Under the pieces are notes generated by a model that worked only from the letters and a program-made list of their open reading frames with translations, made no database searches and was not told the origin of the DNA. Below are positions 8,337 through 17,893 of a stretch of 64,000 nt of DNA, in pieces (positions within the stretch are counted from its first letter, which is position 1; each line of letters opens with the position of its first letter). The translations under genes were made by a program, and so were the position numbers. Source of the stretch: Methylophaga sp. OBS1 (GTDB lineage: Bacteria > Pseudomonadota > Gammaproteobacteria > Nitrosococcales > Methylophagaceae); the NCBI RefSeq assembly GCF_026319365.1, contig NZ_JAPDMS010000002.1:248001-312000 (forward strand), read 5' to 3'.

Positions 8337-10517
8337 ATGACCAGCATTGTTCACATTGCCGTACCCAGTCCGCTTCGGCAGTTATTCGATTATCTTTCAG
8401 ACAAAGAGGTCGACTTCTGGCAGGCCGGTATGCGAGTCAGGGTCAACTTTGCTGGTAGAGATTGCATCGGCATCGTCATGAATGCCAGCGACAGTAATGA
8501 GCAGACACAGAGAAAGCTGAAGTATATTGAAGCGATCATCGATGAATCGCCGCTTATTCCTGAGGAAGTGATACAGACAGTACTCTGGGCCAGCCGTTAC
8601 TACCATCATCCACTCGGAGATACCTTCCAGACGGCGCTGCCCAAACAAATTCGAAATGGCAGCGAAAGCATGTTGGAGCAGGAACCCTGGTGGTCTAAAA
8701 CCGAGAAACTCAGTGAGAAAAAACTGGGGACTAAGCAGCAAGCCTGTCTGGCTTTATTGGAAGACTATCCGGATGGCGTCAGTCAATCTACGCTGCGACG
8801 TGAGCTGGGCAATATCACCGCATCATTGAAAGGGCTGGAACAGCAGGGACTGATCACGCAAAAACAGTCGGCCAAATTGCCGATGAGCCGCAATGAATTG
8901 ACCTTTCCCATGCAGTTAAATCAGGAGCAGCAAGAGGTTGTTGATGCCATCTGGGAACAGAAGTCGAGCTTCAAACCCTTTCTGCTGCAAGGCATTACCG
9001 GGAGTGGCAAAACCGAAGTTTATATTGAGTTGACGCAACGAATACTGGCTGCCGGTCAGCAGGTACTAATACTGATTCCGGAGATTGGTCTGACCGGTCA
9101 ATTTGTAGAACGCTTCCAGAAACGACTTGATGCCAGCATTGTGGTTTTAAACTCGGCTATCTCGGATGGCGATCGCAAGCAGGGGTGGTTACTGGCCAGA
9201 GCCCGGCTGGCAGATGTGATTATCGGTACCCGTTCCGCGGTTTTTTCGCCTTTGCCCAACCCCGGTCTGATTATCATTGACGAGGAACATGACAGTTCCT
9301 ACAAGCAACAGGATGGACTTCGTTATCACGCCCGTCATGTGGCACTGGTGAGAGCACAGAAATTCGGTATTCCGATCGTAATGGGAAGCGCTACGCCCTC
9401 TCTGGAAAGTCTTTACCAGGTTCAGCAGAACCGATTTCAATTATTGATGCTCAGCCAGCGTGCGGGGGGAGCCAAACTACCCGCAGTTCACTTGATAGAC
9501 AGTCAGGGAGCACATCCTGATCACGGTCTGAGTGACGTCCTGCTCAATCGAATGCAGATCCATTTGCAAGCCGGCAACCAGGTTATTTTATTTATCAATC
9601 GTCGAGGTTATGCCCCGGTACTGATGTGTCATGACTGCGGCTGGCAGGCAAGCTGCCGCCACTGCGATGCCCGCATGGTGGTACACCGGCAAAGACAGAT
9701 CCTGTTCTGCCATCACTGTGGTCTGATTCAGCGGTTGCCGGACAGTTGCCCGGACTGTGCTAACACGCAGCTCAAAAGCTACGGTGCCGGTACGGAAAAA
9801 ATTGATGAACAGCTACAGAAACTCTTTCCGGATGTGCCGGTACTCCGCGTGGATCGTGATACCACGCAACGGGTCAATGCCTTTAATGACATTGTCAGTG
9901 AAGTCAGACAGGGACAGGCACGGATTTTAGTCGGTACCCAGATGCTGGCTAAAGGTCATGACTTTCATGATGTAACCCTGGTCGGCGTGCTCGATACCGA
10001 CCAGGGACTTTACAGTGCTGATTTCAGAGCAACTGAAAACCTGGCTCAGATGATTACACAAGTCACCGGTCGTGCCGGGCGGGGTGAAAAAAAGGGTGAA
10101 GTGTTGATTCAGACGGAACAGACCCAGCATCCGTTCTGGCGCAGTTTGATTAATGACGGCTATGCCGTCGCTGCACAAAAACTACTTAATGAACGTATTG
10201 AGATGGGGATGCCTCCGGTCAGTAACTGGGCCGTAATTCGGGCGGAAGCCAAGGACCGCAGCCTTGCCATGGAATTTCTGCAGGCGGTGTCTCAGCTTTT
10301 ACATCAGACAGCACAGCAGGCAGTACTTATTCTGGGGCCGGTACCCACCATCATGGAAAAAAAAGGCGGCCGCTATCGTGCTCAGTTGTTGCTCACGGCA
10401 ACATCGCGTAAACCGCTGCATCAGTTACTGGACTGGCACACAGATGCTATCAGCCGACACAAACTGGCACGCAAATGCCGATGGTCGATTGATATCGATC
10501 CCATGGACCTGATTTAG
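8337..10517 (+). CDS. priA: Primosomal protein N' (replication restart helicase)
   Basis: Superfamily 2 3'-5' helicase that reloads the replisome at stalled forks. The 726-aa product has the N-terminal fork-binding domain (about 1-105), a winged helix, Walker A GITGSGKTEVY near 220, DEEH in the Walker B motif, and helicase motifs FINRRGYAP and VTGRAGRG. Eight zinc-binding cysteines occur as CHDCGWQASCRHC and CHHCG...CPDC, inserted in helicase lobe 2. The length matches E. coli PriA (732). No strong ribosome site precedes the ATG. The upstream intergenic region holds the DnaA-box cluster. Confidence 0.96.
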   Translation: MTSIVHIAVPSPLRQLFDYLSDKEVDFWQAGMRVRVNFAGRDCIGIVMNASDSNEQTQRKLKYIEAIIDESPLIPEEVIQTVLWASRYYHHPLGDTFQTALPKQIRNGSESMLEQEPWWSKTEKLSEKKLGTKQQACLALLEDYPDGVSQSTLRRELGNITASLKGLEQQGLITQKQSAKLPMSRNELTFPMQLNQEQQEVVDAIWEQKSSFKPFLLQGITGSGKTEVYIELTQRILAAGQQVLILIPEIGLTGQFVERFQKRLDASIVVLNSAISDGDRKQGWLLARARLADVIIGTRSAVFSPLPNPGLIIIDEEHDSSYKQQDGLRYHARHVALVRAQKFGIPIVMGSATPSLESLYQVQQNRFQLLMLSQRAGGAKLPAVHLIDSQGAHPDHGLSDVLLNRMQIHLQAGNQVILFINRRGYAPVLMCHDCGWQASCRHCDARMVVHRQRQILFCHHCGLIQRLPDSCPDCANTQLKSYGAGTEKIDEQLQKLFPDVPVLRVDRDTTQRVNAFNDIVSEVRQGQARILVGTQMLAKGHDFHDVTLVGVLDTDQGLYSADFRATENLAQMITQVTGRAGRGEKKGEVLIQTEQTQHPFWRSLINDGYAVAAQKLLNERIEMGMPPVSNWAVIRAEAKDRSLAMEFLQAVSQLLHQTAQQAVLILGPVPTIMEKKGGRYRAQLLLTATSRKPLHQLLDWHTDAISRHKLARKCRWSIDIDPMDLI

Positions 10518-10618
10518 GTGGCTGTGACGGAACCGCGTTAAAACAAGGATGTCATGAGCGTGGTTGATCGGTTAAAATGCGCGACACACTTCAATTTGCA
10601 TTTCAGGGCGTTAATACG

Positions 10619-12376
10619 TTGAAAGATCAACTGAAAAACCTGGTCAACCAGGCTTTATCTAATTTTATCCAAAAACATCAACTTGAGATCGATCTCCCCG
10701 AGATTCAGATCGAACGCACCAAAGACAAAAGCCATGGCGATTTTGCCTGCAATATCGCTATGATGCTGGCCAAACCGGCGAAAATGAATCCGCGCCAGAT
10801 CGCGACCGAAATTAACGAGGCTTTGCCTGCATCATCTGTAGTCAGCAAGGTTGAGATTGCCGGTCCCGGCTTTATCAACTTTTTCCTGACAGCGGAAGCC
10901 AGCCAGCAGGTCGTCAAAGATATTCTGAGCCAGGCAAACGCCTATGGCCGTAGCCATATCGGTCAAGGTAAGAAAGTGCAGGTCGAGTTTGTCTCGGCCA
11001 ACCCAACCGGTCCGCTGCATGTTGGTCATGGCCGTGGTGCCGCTTATGGTTCGGTAGTCAGCAGCTTGCTGATGGCTGCTGGCTTTGACGTGCACCGTGA
11101 GTATTACGTCAATGATGCCGGCAGACAGATGGATATTCTGGGCACCAGTGTCTGGTTGCGTTACCTGCAGGCCTGTGGTGAACAGTTCACTTTTCCCAGC
11201 AATGGTTACCAGGGCGATTACGTCCGGGATATCGCAGACGAACTCAAGCAACAATATGACGAACAGTTCCGTCATTCGTCTGAGGCTGTGTTCAAGGACA
11301 TTCCGGCCGATGAACCGCAAGGCGGCGATAAGGAAATGCATATCGATGCCTTAACCCAACGTGCCAAGCAATTGCTGGGTGAGGAGGATTATCGCCTTGT
11401 TTTTGACAAAGGGCTGAACGCAATTCTGGGCGATATCCGTGACGATCTGGCTGAGTTTGGCACTGAATACGATGAATGGTTTTCCGAGCGTTCGCTGGTC
11501 GAGTCAGGCGAAGTCGATAAAGCCATTGAGCAGCTGAAAGCCGCTGGTCAGCTCTATCAGGAAAAAGGCGCCTGGTGGTTCCGCTCCACCGATTACGGTG
11601 ATGAAAAAGACCGCGTCGTCGTGCGTGATAACGGCCAAGCCACCTATTTCGCATCCGACATTGCTTATCACCTGAATAAATACCAGCGCGGATTTGAGCA
11701 GATTGTTGATATCTGGGGTGCCGATCACCACGGCTATATTCCCCGGGTAAAAGCGGCCGTCACCGCTATGAAGCAGAATGTAGACCAACTGAAAGTGTTG
11801 CTGGTCCAGTTTGCTGTGCTCTACCGCGGTGCTGAAAAAGTGGGGATGTCGACCCGCAGCGGTGAATTTGTGACACTGCGTGAACTGCGCGATGAAGTGG
11901 GTAAGGATGCGGCACGTTTCTTCTACGTAATGCGTGGTGCCGATCAGCATATGGATTTTGATCTGGAACTGGCCAAGTCACAAAGCAATGATAACCCGGT
12001 GTATTACGTGCAATATGCCCATGCCCGGGTCTGCAGTGTGTTCCGCCAGTTACAAGAACGTGGTATGCAATGGGATCAGGCGGAGGGGGAGGCCAGTCTG
12101 TCTGCCCTGACTGCTGATCATGAAGAAGCGCTGATGACAAGGCTTTCGACCTATCCGGAAGTACTGGAAAATGCCGCCATTAACCACACGCCGCATCTGC
12201 TGGCGCATTACCTGACCGATCTTGCACGGGACTTTCACACCTACTACAACGCCCATCAGTTCATTGTTGAGGACGAGGCGCTGTGTCAGGCGAGGTTGAC
12301 CCTGATTGCTGCCGTGCGCCAGGTGATTGCCAATGCGCTGGGTGTGATGGGCGTGTCTGCGCCGGAATCGATGTAA
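10619..12376 (+). CDS. argS: Arginyl-tRNA synthetase
   Basis: Class I synthetase charging tRNA-Arg. The product has the HIGH-type motif [12 protein letters not shown] and the weak KMSKS substitute [10 protein letters not shown], which is usual for ArgRS. The N-terminal Add-1 domain (about 1-100) and the C-terminal DALR anticodon-binding domain (about 465-585) are both seen. The start is uncertain. TTG at 10619 gives the usual N terminus [13 protein letters not shown] after AGGGCG. An in-frame ATG at 10577 adds 14 unconserved residues and overlaps a possible -10 (TAAAAT at 10573-10578). The stop is 11 bp before the SPOR gene. Confidence 0.93.
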   Translation: MKDQLKNLVNQALSNFIQKHQLEIDLPEIQIERTKDKSHGDFACNIAMMLAKPAKMNPRQIATEINEALPASSVVSKVEIAGPGFINFFLTAEASQQVVKDILSQANAYGRSHIGQGKKVQVEFVSANPTGPLHVGHGRGAAYGSVVSSLLMAAGFDVHREYYVNDAGRQMDILGTSVWLRYLQACGEQFTFPSNGYQGDYVRDIADELKQQYDEQFRHSSEAVFKDIPADEPQGGDKEMHIDALTQRAKQLLGEEDYRLVFDKGLNAILGDIRDDLAEFGTEYDEWFSERSLVESGEVDKAIEQLKAAGQLYQEKGAWWFRSTDYGDEKDRVVVRDNGQATYFASDIAYHLNKYQRGFEQIVDIWGADHHGYIPRVKAAVTAMKQNVDQLKVLLVQFAVLYRGAEKVGMSTRSGEFVTLRELRDEVGKDAARFFYVMRGADQHMDFDLELAKSQSNDNPVYYVQYAHARVCSVFRQLQERGMQWDQAEGEASLSALTADHEEALMTRLSTYPEVLENAAINHTPHLLAHYLTDLARDFHTYYNAHQFIVEDEALCQARLTLIAAVRQVIANALGVMGVSAPESM

Positions 12377-12387
12377 GGGGATTTGTT

Positions 12388-12966
12388 GTGGCTGCCAGAA
12401 GAAATACCCGAAACAAGGAACAGGGCCGTAGTCTTCCCTGGGGACCGATGCTGCTCAGTTTCGCTGTCGGCGCTTTTGTCATGTTCCTGTTACATCTGAA
12501 AGACAATGTACCTGAAGACAAAACGGGCACAACGGTGAAAAAAGCCGCTGAGCAGGAGCAAGCGCAGAGCGTCGAGCCGACCTTCGATTTCTATACCCTG
12601 TTACCGGAGATGGAAACCGTGGTCGAGAATAAAAACAAAGGCGAACAACCGGTGGTGACCGCACCGCCGGAACCCCCGGCAGCAGAACCGGAGCCCCAGA
12701 CACAGACTGAGGCTGAACCGGCTGAGCGATATATGATTCAAGTAGGATCGTTTAAGAAGCTGGCTGACGCCGATGGTTTCCGAGCTAAATTAGCCTTATT
12801 GGGTATTGAGTCTAAAGTTCAGACAGTTACTATAGACAACAAAGATACATGGCATCGTGTCCAGATCGGACCGATTGCCGGTCGCGATCAGGCAGACGCA
12901 CTGCAACGCCAGTTACGCGAGAATCAGATTGATTCTTTGCTGCTACGCACCCAACAGAGCGGCTGA
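12388..12966 (+). CDS. SPOR-domain membrane protein (FtsN-like)
   Basis: Single-pass inner-membrane protein of 192 aa. It has a basic N terminus (AARRNTRNKEQGR), a transmembrane helix (MLLSFAVGAFVMFLLHL, about residues 23-39), a Pro/Glu-rich periplasmic linker, and a C-terminal SPOR domain (YMIQVGSFKKLADADGF...RVQIGPI, about 115-185). SPOR domains bind denuded glycan strands at the division septum, so a role in division like FtsN is plausible. The GTG at 12388 follows AAGGGGA; an upstream start at 12283 lies inside argS. FtsN-like genes often follow argS in gammaproteobacteria. Confidence 0.85.
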   Translation: MAARRNTRNKEQGRSLPWGPMLLSFAVGAFVMFLLHLKDNVPEDKTGTTVKKAAEQEQAQSVEPTFDFYTLLPEMETVVENKNKGEQPVVTAPPEPPAAEPEPQTQTEAEPAERYMIQVGSFKKLADADGFRAKLALLGIESKVQTVTIDNKDTWHRVQIGPIAGRDQADALQRQLRENQIDSLLLRTQQSG

Positions 12967-13066
12967 AGATACCCCGGTGTCGCGCCGGAGAGACCAGTGA
13001 TGCCGGTTTAAAACTCGGCCTGCTGACCCCAGTTTAGAATTTGATAATTTGATTGAGGACACCGAC

Positions 13067-14341
13067 ATGACGGACAAGCAAAGCGATGGCATTTATCATG
13101 ATGTCGCCAGTCCCTTCTGCGGTATTGCTTCCGATGACCTGGTGGTCGAGGTAAACGGCAATACAGTCACGGTGAAAGAAAACGGTGACCCTGTCACCCG
13201 GCACGGCTTTGAAACGCCGCTGAGCGATCTTTCTCCGCGAATCAAGGGTCAGGAAGTCTCACTTGAGGAAGCGGTCAGCCACATTGCCGGTTTGCTGAAA
13301 AACAGTAAACAGCCCCTGATTGGCGGTATGGGAACTGACCTCAACGGTGCCCGGGCAGCGATGGCACTGGCTGATCTCAGTCGTGCCACTATAGACAGCC
13401 AGTTTTCTGATGCCGCCTTCCGCAATATTCTGGTACTGCAGGACAGTGGGTATATGACTACCACCCTGACCGAGGTGAGAAACCGGGTTGATTTGCTGCT
13501 GGTCGTCGGTACCGATATTGAAGCCACTTTTCCGCGCTTTTTTGATCGCTTCATCTGGCCCGAAGAGAGCATGTTCGGCCAGGAAATCGAAAGCCGCGAA
13601 ATTATTTATCTGGGTAAAAAGCCTTCGGGTGATGCCTCAACCTCACCGGGCGGACGTCCGGCCGAAGTACTGGAATGTGATGATGCCCATCTGCCCGAGG
13701 TCATCTCCGTATTGCGCGCTTTGGTTAATGGGAAGAAAGTGCAGGCGGAAAGTGTCGGTGGCATCGCTGCGGCCGATCTCGCCGGTATTGCCGAAAAGCT
13801 GAAGGCCGCCAAATACAGTGTCATTACCTGGTCCGGCTCCCAGCTCAATCACGATCATGCTGAAGTGACTATCCAGAACATCTGCGAGATGATCAAGGAA
13901 ATCAATCATGACACCCGTTCCAATGGGCTGCCGCTCGGTGGTAAAGAAGGTGATACGCTAGTGAATGCGGTCTCTTCCTGGCAGTCAGGTTATCCGATGC
14001 GTACCAGTTTCAGCCGTAATATGCCTGACTATGATCCCTACATGAATCGCGGCCAGCGTATGCTCGACGAGGGCGAGGTCGATGTACTGTTATGGGTGTC
14101 CAGTTTCAATATCGACGGCAAGCCGCCTAAAACCGATGCCACCACGATTGTGCTCGGTCGGTCAGGAATGATGTTTGAGCAGGAGCCGGAAGTCTTTATC
14201 CCGGTCGGGGTACCCGGGATTGATCATATCGGGCGCACTTTTCGCTGCGACAGTGTCGTCTCAGTGCCTTTGAAGAAATTGCGTGACAGCGGCTTGCCCA
14301 GCACCTATGAGGTGCTGACTGCTGTTGAACAAGCCCTGTAA
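13067..14341 (+). CDS. fhcB: Formyltransferase/hydrolase complex subunit B
   Basis: Subunit of the Fhc complex, which turns formyl-H4MPT into formate through a methanofuran-type carrier during methanol oxidation. It is related to archaeal FwdB/FmdB. The 424-aa product keeps the N-terminal SPFCGIASDDL element and late VPGIDHIGRTFRCD. It lacks the Cys or Sec that binds molybdenum or tungsten in the archaeal enzyme: the matching region, near IDSQFSDAAFRNI, has no Cys. This fits the known idea that Fhc hydrolyses rather than oxidises. The ATG at 13067 follows GAGGA; TTG at 13049 is also in frame. First gene of fhcBADC. Confidence 0.9.
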   Translation: MTDKQSDGIYHDVASPFCGIASDDLVVEVNGNTVTVKENGDPVTRHGFETPLSDLSPRIKGQEVSLEEAVSHIAGLLKNSKQPLIGGMGTDLNGARAAMALADLSRATIDSQFSDAAFRNILVLQDSGYMTTTLTEVRNRVDLLLVVGTDIEATFPRFFDRFIWPEESMFGQEIESREIIYLGKKPSGDASTSPGGRPAEVLECDDAHLPEVISVLRALVNGKKVQAESVGGIAAADLAGIAEKLKAAKYSVITWSGSQLNHDHAEVTIQNICEMIKEINHDTRSNGLPLGGKEGDTLVNAVSSWQSGYPMRTSFSRNMPDYDPYMNRGQRMLDEGEVDVLLWVSSFNIDGKPPKTDATTIVLGRSGMMFEQEPEVFIPVGVPGIDHIGRTFRCDSVVSVPLKKLRDSGLPSTYEVLTAVEQAL

Positions 14342-14353
14342 ACGGAGACCAAG

Positions 14354-16021
14354 ATGCTAACTAAACTTACAGGCGGTCGTGTCATTGATCCTGAACACGG
14401 TATTAATGATGTGGTTCGCGATATCTATATCCGTGATGGTCGTATTGTCGATGCCCCCAGTGATGGCAAGATCGATGAAGAAATTGATGTGCGCGGCAAA
14501 ATCATTATGTCAGGCGCCATTGATATGCATACCCATATCGGTGGTGGCAAGGTCAATATTGCCCGCACGATGTTGCCCGAGGATCATGCCGAATCCCTGA
14601 TCGAGCGTACCGAGCTGATGCGAAGTGGTTGTGGTCATGCGGCACCGAGTACGCTGACCACCGGTTATCGCTATGCCGAAATGGGGTATACCGCCGGTTT
14701 TGAGCCCGCTGTGCTGCCTATCAATGCCCGTCAGGCCCATATGGAAATGCATGACACCCCCATTATTGATAAAGGCGGCTATGCGATGCTGGGCAGTGAT
14801 GATTTTCTGCTCAGAATGATGGCGGCCAATGAGGATCAGGAAGCCATCAATAACTATGTCGCCTGGACCCTGACCCACACCCAGGCACTGGGCCTGAAAG
14901 TGGTCAACCCGGGTGGGATTAACGCGTTCAAATTTAATCAGCGCAAGCTGGATCTGGACGAGAAAAACAGCTTCTACAATGTCTCTCCGCGTGAGATTCT
15001 GCAGCGTCTGTCCCGAGCCGTGACCGAGCTGGGCGTACCGCACCCACTGCACGTGCACGGTTGTAATCTGGGGGTTCCGGGGAACAAGGATACGACGTTG
15101 GATAGTATCCAGGGGATTGAGGGGCTGCCGATGCACCTGACCCACATCCAGTTCCACAGTTACGGCACCGAAGGTGATCAGAAATTCTCTTCCGGTGCGG
15201 CGGAAATCGCCGAAGCTATTAACCGTAACAAGAATATTACTGTCGATGTTGGTCAGATCCTGTTCGGTCAGACTGTGACCGCTTCCGGTGATAATATGCG
15301 TCAGTTTGCCGGTGCACCGCATGCCCATCCCAACAAATGGGTGTGCATGGATATCGAGTGCGAAGCGGGCTGTGGTGTTGTGCCTTTCAAATACAAAGAC
15401 CAGAGCTTCGTCAACGCTTTGCAGTGGATGATTGGTCTCGAGACTTTCCTGATGGTCGATGATCCCTGGCGGATCTTCCTGACCACCGACCATCCCAATG
15501 GAGCGCCGTTCACCAGTTATCCTCATTTGATCAAGCTGCTGATGGATAAATCTTTCCGTAACGACATGTTGTCGACCTTGCATCCGGAAGCACAACAGGC
15601 GACCCATCTGGCATCGCTTGATCGGGAATATTCACTTTACGAGATCGCCACCATGACCCGCGCCGGTGCCGCCAGACTGCTGGGTCTCTCCGACCGGGGC
15701 CACCTGGGCGTGGGTGCGGCGGCCGATATTACCGTTTACAGCGATCACCCGGATCGCGAAAAAATGTTCAGCAGTCCGGATTATGTGTTCAAGGACGGTC
15801 AGATGGTGGTCAAGAATGGTCAGTTGATCAAAATCACCTGGGGCACCACCCATGTGGTCAAGCCGCACTATGACGCTTCAATTGAAAAACCGCTGCAGTC
15901 TTATTTCGATAAATATCACACCATCAAAATGGGCAACTTCAAAATCAGTGATGATGAAATCGTCGATGACGGACGCGGCAGTCTGACCATTCAGCCGTTG
16001 AAACAAGGAGGAAAACTATGA
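14354..16021 (+). CDS. fhcA: Formyltransferase/hydrolase complex subunit A
   Basis: Amidohydrolase-fold subunit, homologous to archaeal FwdA/FmdA, that releases formate from the formylated carrier. The 555-aa product has the metal-site motif DMHTHIGGGKVN near residues 56-67, later ligand motifs HVHGCN and THIQFHSYG, and FLTTDHPNG near 380, which supplies the catalytic Asp. The start follows GGAG. The gap from fhcB is 12 bp and it overlaps fhcD by 4 bp. With intact ligands, this is the likely catalytic hydrolase of the complex. Confidence 0.93.
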   Translation: MLTKLTGGRVIDPEHGINDVVRDIYIRDGRIVDAPSDGKIDEEIDVRGKIIMSGAIDMHTHIGGGKVNIARTMLPEDHAESLIERTELMRSGCGHAAPSTLTTGYRYAEMGYTAGFEPAVLPINARQAHMEMHDTPIIDKGGYAMLGSDDFLLRMMAANEDQEAINNYVAWTLTHTQALGLKVVNPGGINAFKFNQRKLDLDEKNSFYNVSPREILQRLSRAVTELGVPHPLHVHGCNLGVPGNKDTTLDSIQGIEGLPMHLTHIQFHSYGTEGDQKFSSGAAEIAEAINRNKNITVDVGQILFGQTVTASGDNMRQFAGAPHAHPNKWVCMDIECEAGCGVVPFKYKDQSFVNALQWMIGLETFLMVDDPWRIFLTTDHPNGAPFTSYPHLIKLLMDKSFRNDMLSTLHPEAQQATHLASLDREYSLYEIATMTRAGAARLLGLSDRGHLGVGAAADITVYSDHPDREKMFSSPDYVFKDGQMVVKNGQLIKITWGTTHVVKPHYDASIEKPLQSYFDKYHTIKMGNFKISDDEIVDDGRGSLTIQPLKQGGKL

Positions 16022-16923
16022 TTATCAACGGCGTCACGATTGACGAGACTTTCGCCGAAGCTTTTCCGATGCGCGGCACCCGCGTCATCATCACTGCACA
16101 GAACCTGGAGTGGGCGATGAATTCAGCCCAGGCCTTTACCGGTTTTGCGACTTCGGTGATTGCCTGTGGTTGTGAAGCGGGGATTGAACGCACGCTGGAG
16201 CCTCACGAAACACCGGATGGACGTCCCGGTGTCGCCTGTCTGATTTTTGCGATGGGCGGAAAAGGGCTGGCTAAACAGGTTGAAACCCGTGCTGGTCAGT
16301 GTGTACTTACTTCCCCTACATCAGCGCTTTTCTCTGGTTTACCCATGGACCAGGAAGAAAAAGAGATCCCACTGGGTAAGAACCTGCGTTTCTTTGGTGA
16401 TGGCTACCAGATATCCAAGATGATTGATGGCAAGCGTTACTGGCGTATTCCGGTCATGGATGGTGAATTTCTGGCAGAAGAAACTACTGGGATCCGTGCC
16501 TCGGTTGGTGGTGGTAACTTCCTGATCCTGGCTGAATCCCAGCCCCAGGCGCTGGCAGCCTGTGAGGCGGCGATTCGGGAAATGCGCAAGCTGCCTAATG
16601 TGATTATGCCGTTCCCGGGCGGTGTGGTTCGCAGTGGCTCCAAGGTCGGCTCCAAGTACAAGGCACTGAATGCGTCCACCAACGATGCTTTCTGCCCGAC
16701 CTTGAAAGGTCAGACCAAAACCGAACTGTCGCCGGAAGTGGAATCGGTGATGGAAATCGTCATTGATGGACTCACAGAAGGTGACATTAACAAGGCGATG
16801 CGGGCCGGCATTCAGGCCGCTTGTGAACTGGGCGCCGAAAATGGTATCCGCCGCATCAGTGCCGGTAACTACGGCGGCAAACTGGGGCCGTTCCACTTTC
16901 ACCTGCAGGAGATCATGGCATGA
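16018..16923 (+). CDS. fhcD: Formylmethanofuran:tetrahydromethanopterin formyltransferase (Fhc subunit D)
   Basis: Transfers the formyl group between tetrahydromethanopterin and the methanofuran-type carrier; homologous to archaeal Ftr. The 301-aa length is normal. Family stretches include INGVTIDETFAEAFPMRGTRVIIT at the start, VIACGCEAGIE, and FPGGVVRSGSKVGSKYK in the middle. It overlaps fhcA and fhcC by 4 bp each (ATGA), implying tight coupling and stoichiometric synthesis. It acts in the cytoplasm as part of Fhc. Confidence 0.94.
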   Translation: MIINGVTIDETFAEAFPMRGTRVIITAQNLEWAMNSAQAFTGFATSVIACGCEAGIERTLEPHETPDGRPGVACLIFAMGGKGLAKQVETRAGQCVLTSPTSALFSGLPMDQEEKEIPLGKNLRFFGDGYQISKMIDGKRYWRIPVMDGEFLAEETTGIRASVGGGNFLILAESQPQALAACEAAIREMRKLPNVIMPFPGGVVRSGSKVGSKYKALNASTNDAFCPTLKGQTKTELSPEVESVMEIVIDGLTEGDINKAMRAGIQAACELGAENGIRRISAGNYGGKLGPFHFHLQEIMA

Positions 16924-17735
16924 GCGAATTGATTCTGACTCTCAAATCTGCGCCGGCGCAGCGTGTCGACTGCTCACCGCTGACGGTGGATAAGCTGGAA
17001 GGTAAAAGCGTCAGCGATATCGCAGCACTCCCCCTGGTCGTTGGTAATCAGAAGCAACGGGTGGATGAGCTGTTTGATATCGAAGGTGACGATCCTGCCG
17101 TCATGCGTTTTGAAAAGGCCACCGACAAGCTGGATCATATTGGTCATGGTATGAGCACCGGCACGATTACCGTCAATGGCAATGCAGGCGCGTATCTGGG
17201 TCAGTTTATGATGGGAGGAGAAATCATCGTAAACGGCAACACCGGTATATACACCGCCTGTGAGATGAAAAAAGGCTTTATCAAGGTCAACGGTGATGCC
17301 GGTGACTTTGTCGGTGCCGCCCGGATTGGCTATAAAAATGGCATGACCGGCGGTGTTGTTGTGATTACTGGCAATACCGGTGCCCGCACTGGCGATCATA
17401 TGCGTCGTGGCATGATCCTGATTGAAGGTAATGCCGGTGATTACTGTGGTTCACGGATGGTTTCCGGGACTATAGCTGTGCTGGGACAGGTGGGCGCGCA
17501 TCTGGGGTATGCGATGAAGCGTGGTACCCTGCTGCTGCAACAAGCCCCGCAAAAGGGTATTTCTGCCAACTTTAACGATTGCGGCTCGCACACACTGGCG
17601 TTTTTGCCACTGATGTTCGCCTCATTCAGAAAACTCGATTCCGAGTTTGCCAGGGTAGAACCCTTTTCACGTGTGCAGCGCTATGCCGGTGATTTATCCG
17701 GCATTGGCATGGGTGAAATCCTGGTAAAAATATAG
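16920..17735 (+). CDS. fhcC: Formyltransferase/hydrolase complex subunit C
   Basis: Right-handed beta-helix subunit homologous to FwdC/FmdC and to the C-terminal domain of glutamate synthase. The 271-aa product shows the repeated G-x-x-G pattern (VNGNAGAYLGQFMMGG, VNGNTGIYTACEMKKG, VNGDAGDFVGAARIG, ITGNTGARTGDHMRRG, IEGNAGDYCGSRMVSG) over residues about 75-205. It scaffolds the complex rather than catalysing. It is the last gene of the operon; a strong hairpin terminator follows 24 bp after the stop. Confidence 0.93.
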   Translation: MSELILTLKSAPAQRVDCSPLTVDKLEGKSVSDIAALPLVVGNQKQRVDELFDIEGDDPAVMRFEKATDKLDHIGHGMSTGTITVNGNAGAYLGQFMMGGEIIVNGNTGIYTACEMKKGFIKVNGDAGDFVGAARIGYKNGMTGGVVVITGNTGARTGDHMRRGMILIEGNAGDYCGSRMVSGTIAVLGQVGAHLGYAMKRGTLLLQQAPQKGISANFNDCGSHTLAFLPLMFASFRKLDSEFARVEPFSRVQRYAGDLSGIGMGEILVKI

Positions 17736-17759
17736 GCTTTACCGAATTCGAAAGCCCAG

Positions 17760-17788
17760 AAAAAGCCTGCTTTAAAGCAGGCTTTTTT
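17760..17788 (+). terminator. Intrinsic terminator of the fhc operon
   Basis: A perfect inverted repeat (AAAAGCCTGCTTT then AAAGCAGGCTTTT, 17761-17786) ends in a run of six T. It lies 24 bp after the fhcC stop and about 105 bp before fbp. It has a matching A-run on its left, so it could work in both directions, but no minus-strand gene ends here. Confidence 0.88.
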
Positions 17789-17893
17789 GTCCCCGCTAAG
17801 GTCTTTGGCAAAGCTGAAAAATTGGTTTAATCTCTGGATTATAAACTGTCTGAGTACAGCCTGTATCTGGCACTGAAATGAGAGGGATGGTCC

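Noticed and set aside
10577..10618. ATG at 10577 as argS start
   Set aside because: The extra 14 residues are not conserved in ArgRS and the ATG coincides with a possible -10 element; the TTG at 10619 fits the family better. Not excluded.
14510..15607. 365-codon frame on the minus strand opposite fhcA
   Set aside because: It is antisense to a well-supported fhcA with clear family motifs and has no recognisable domains or ribosome site.
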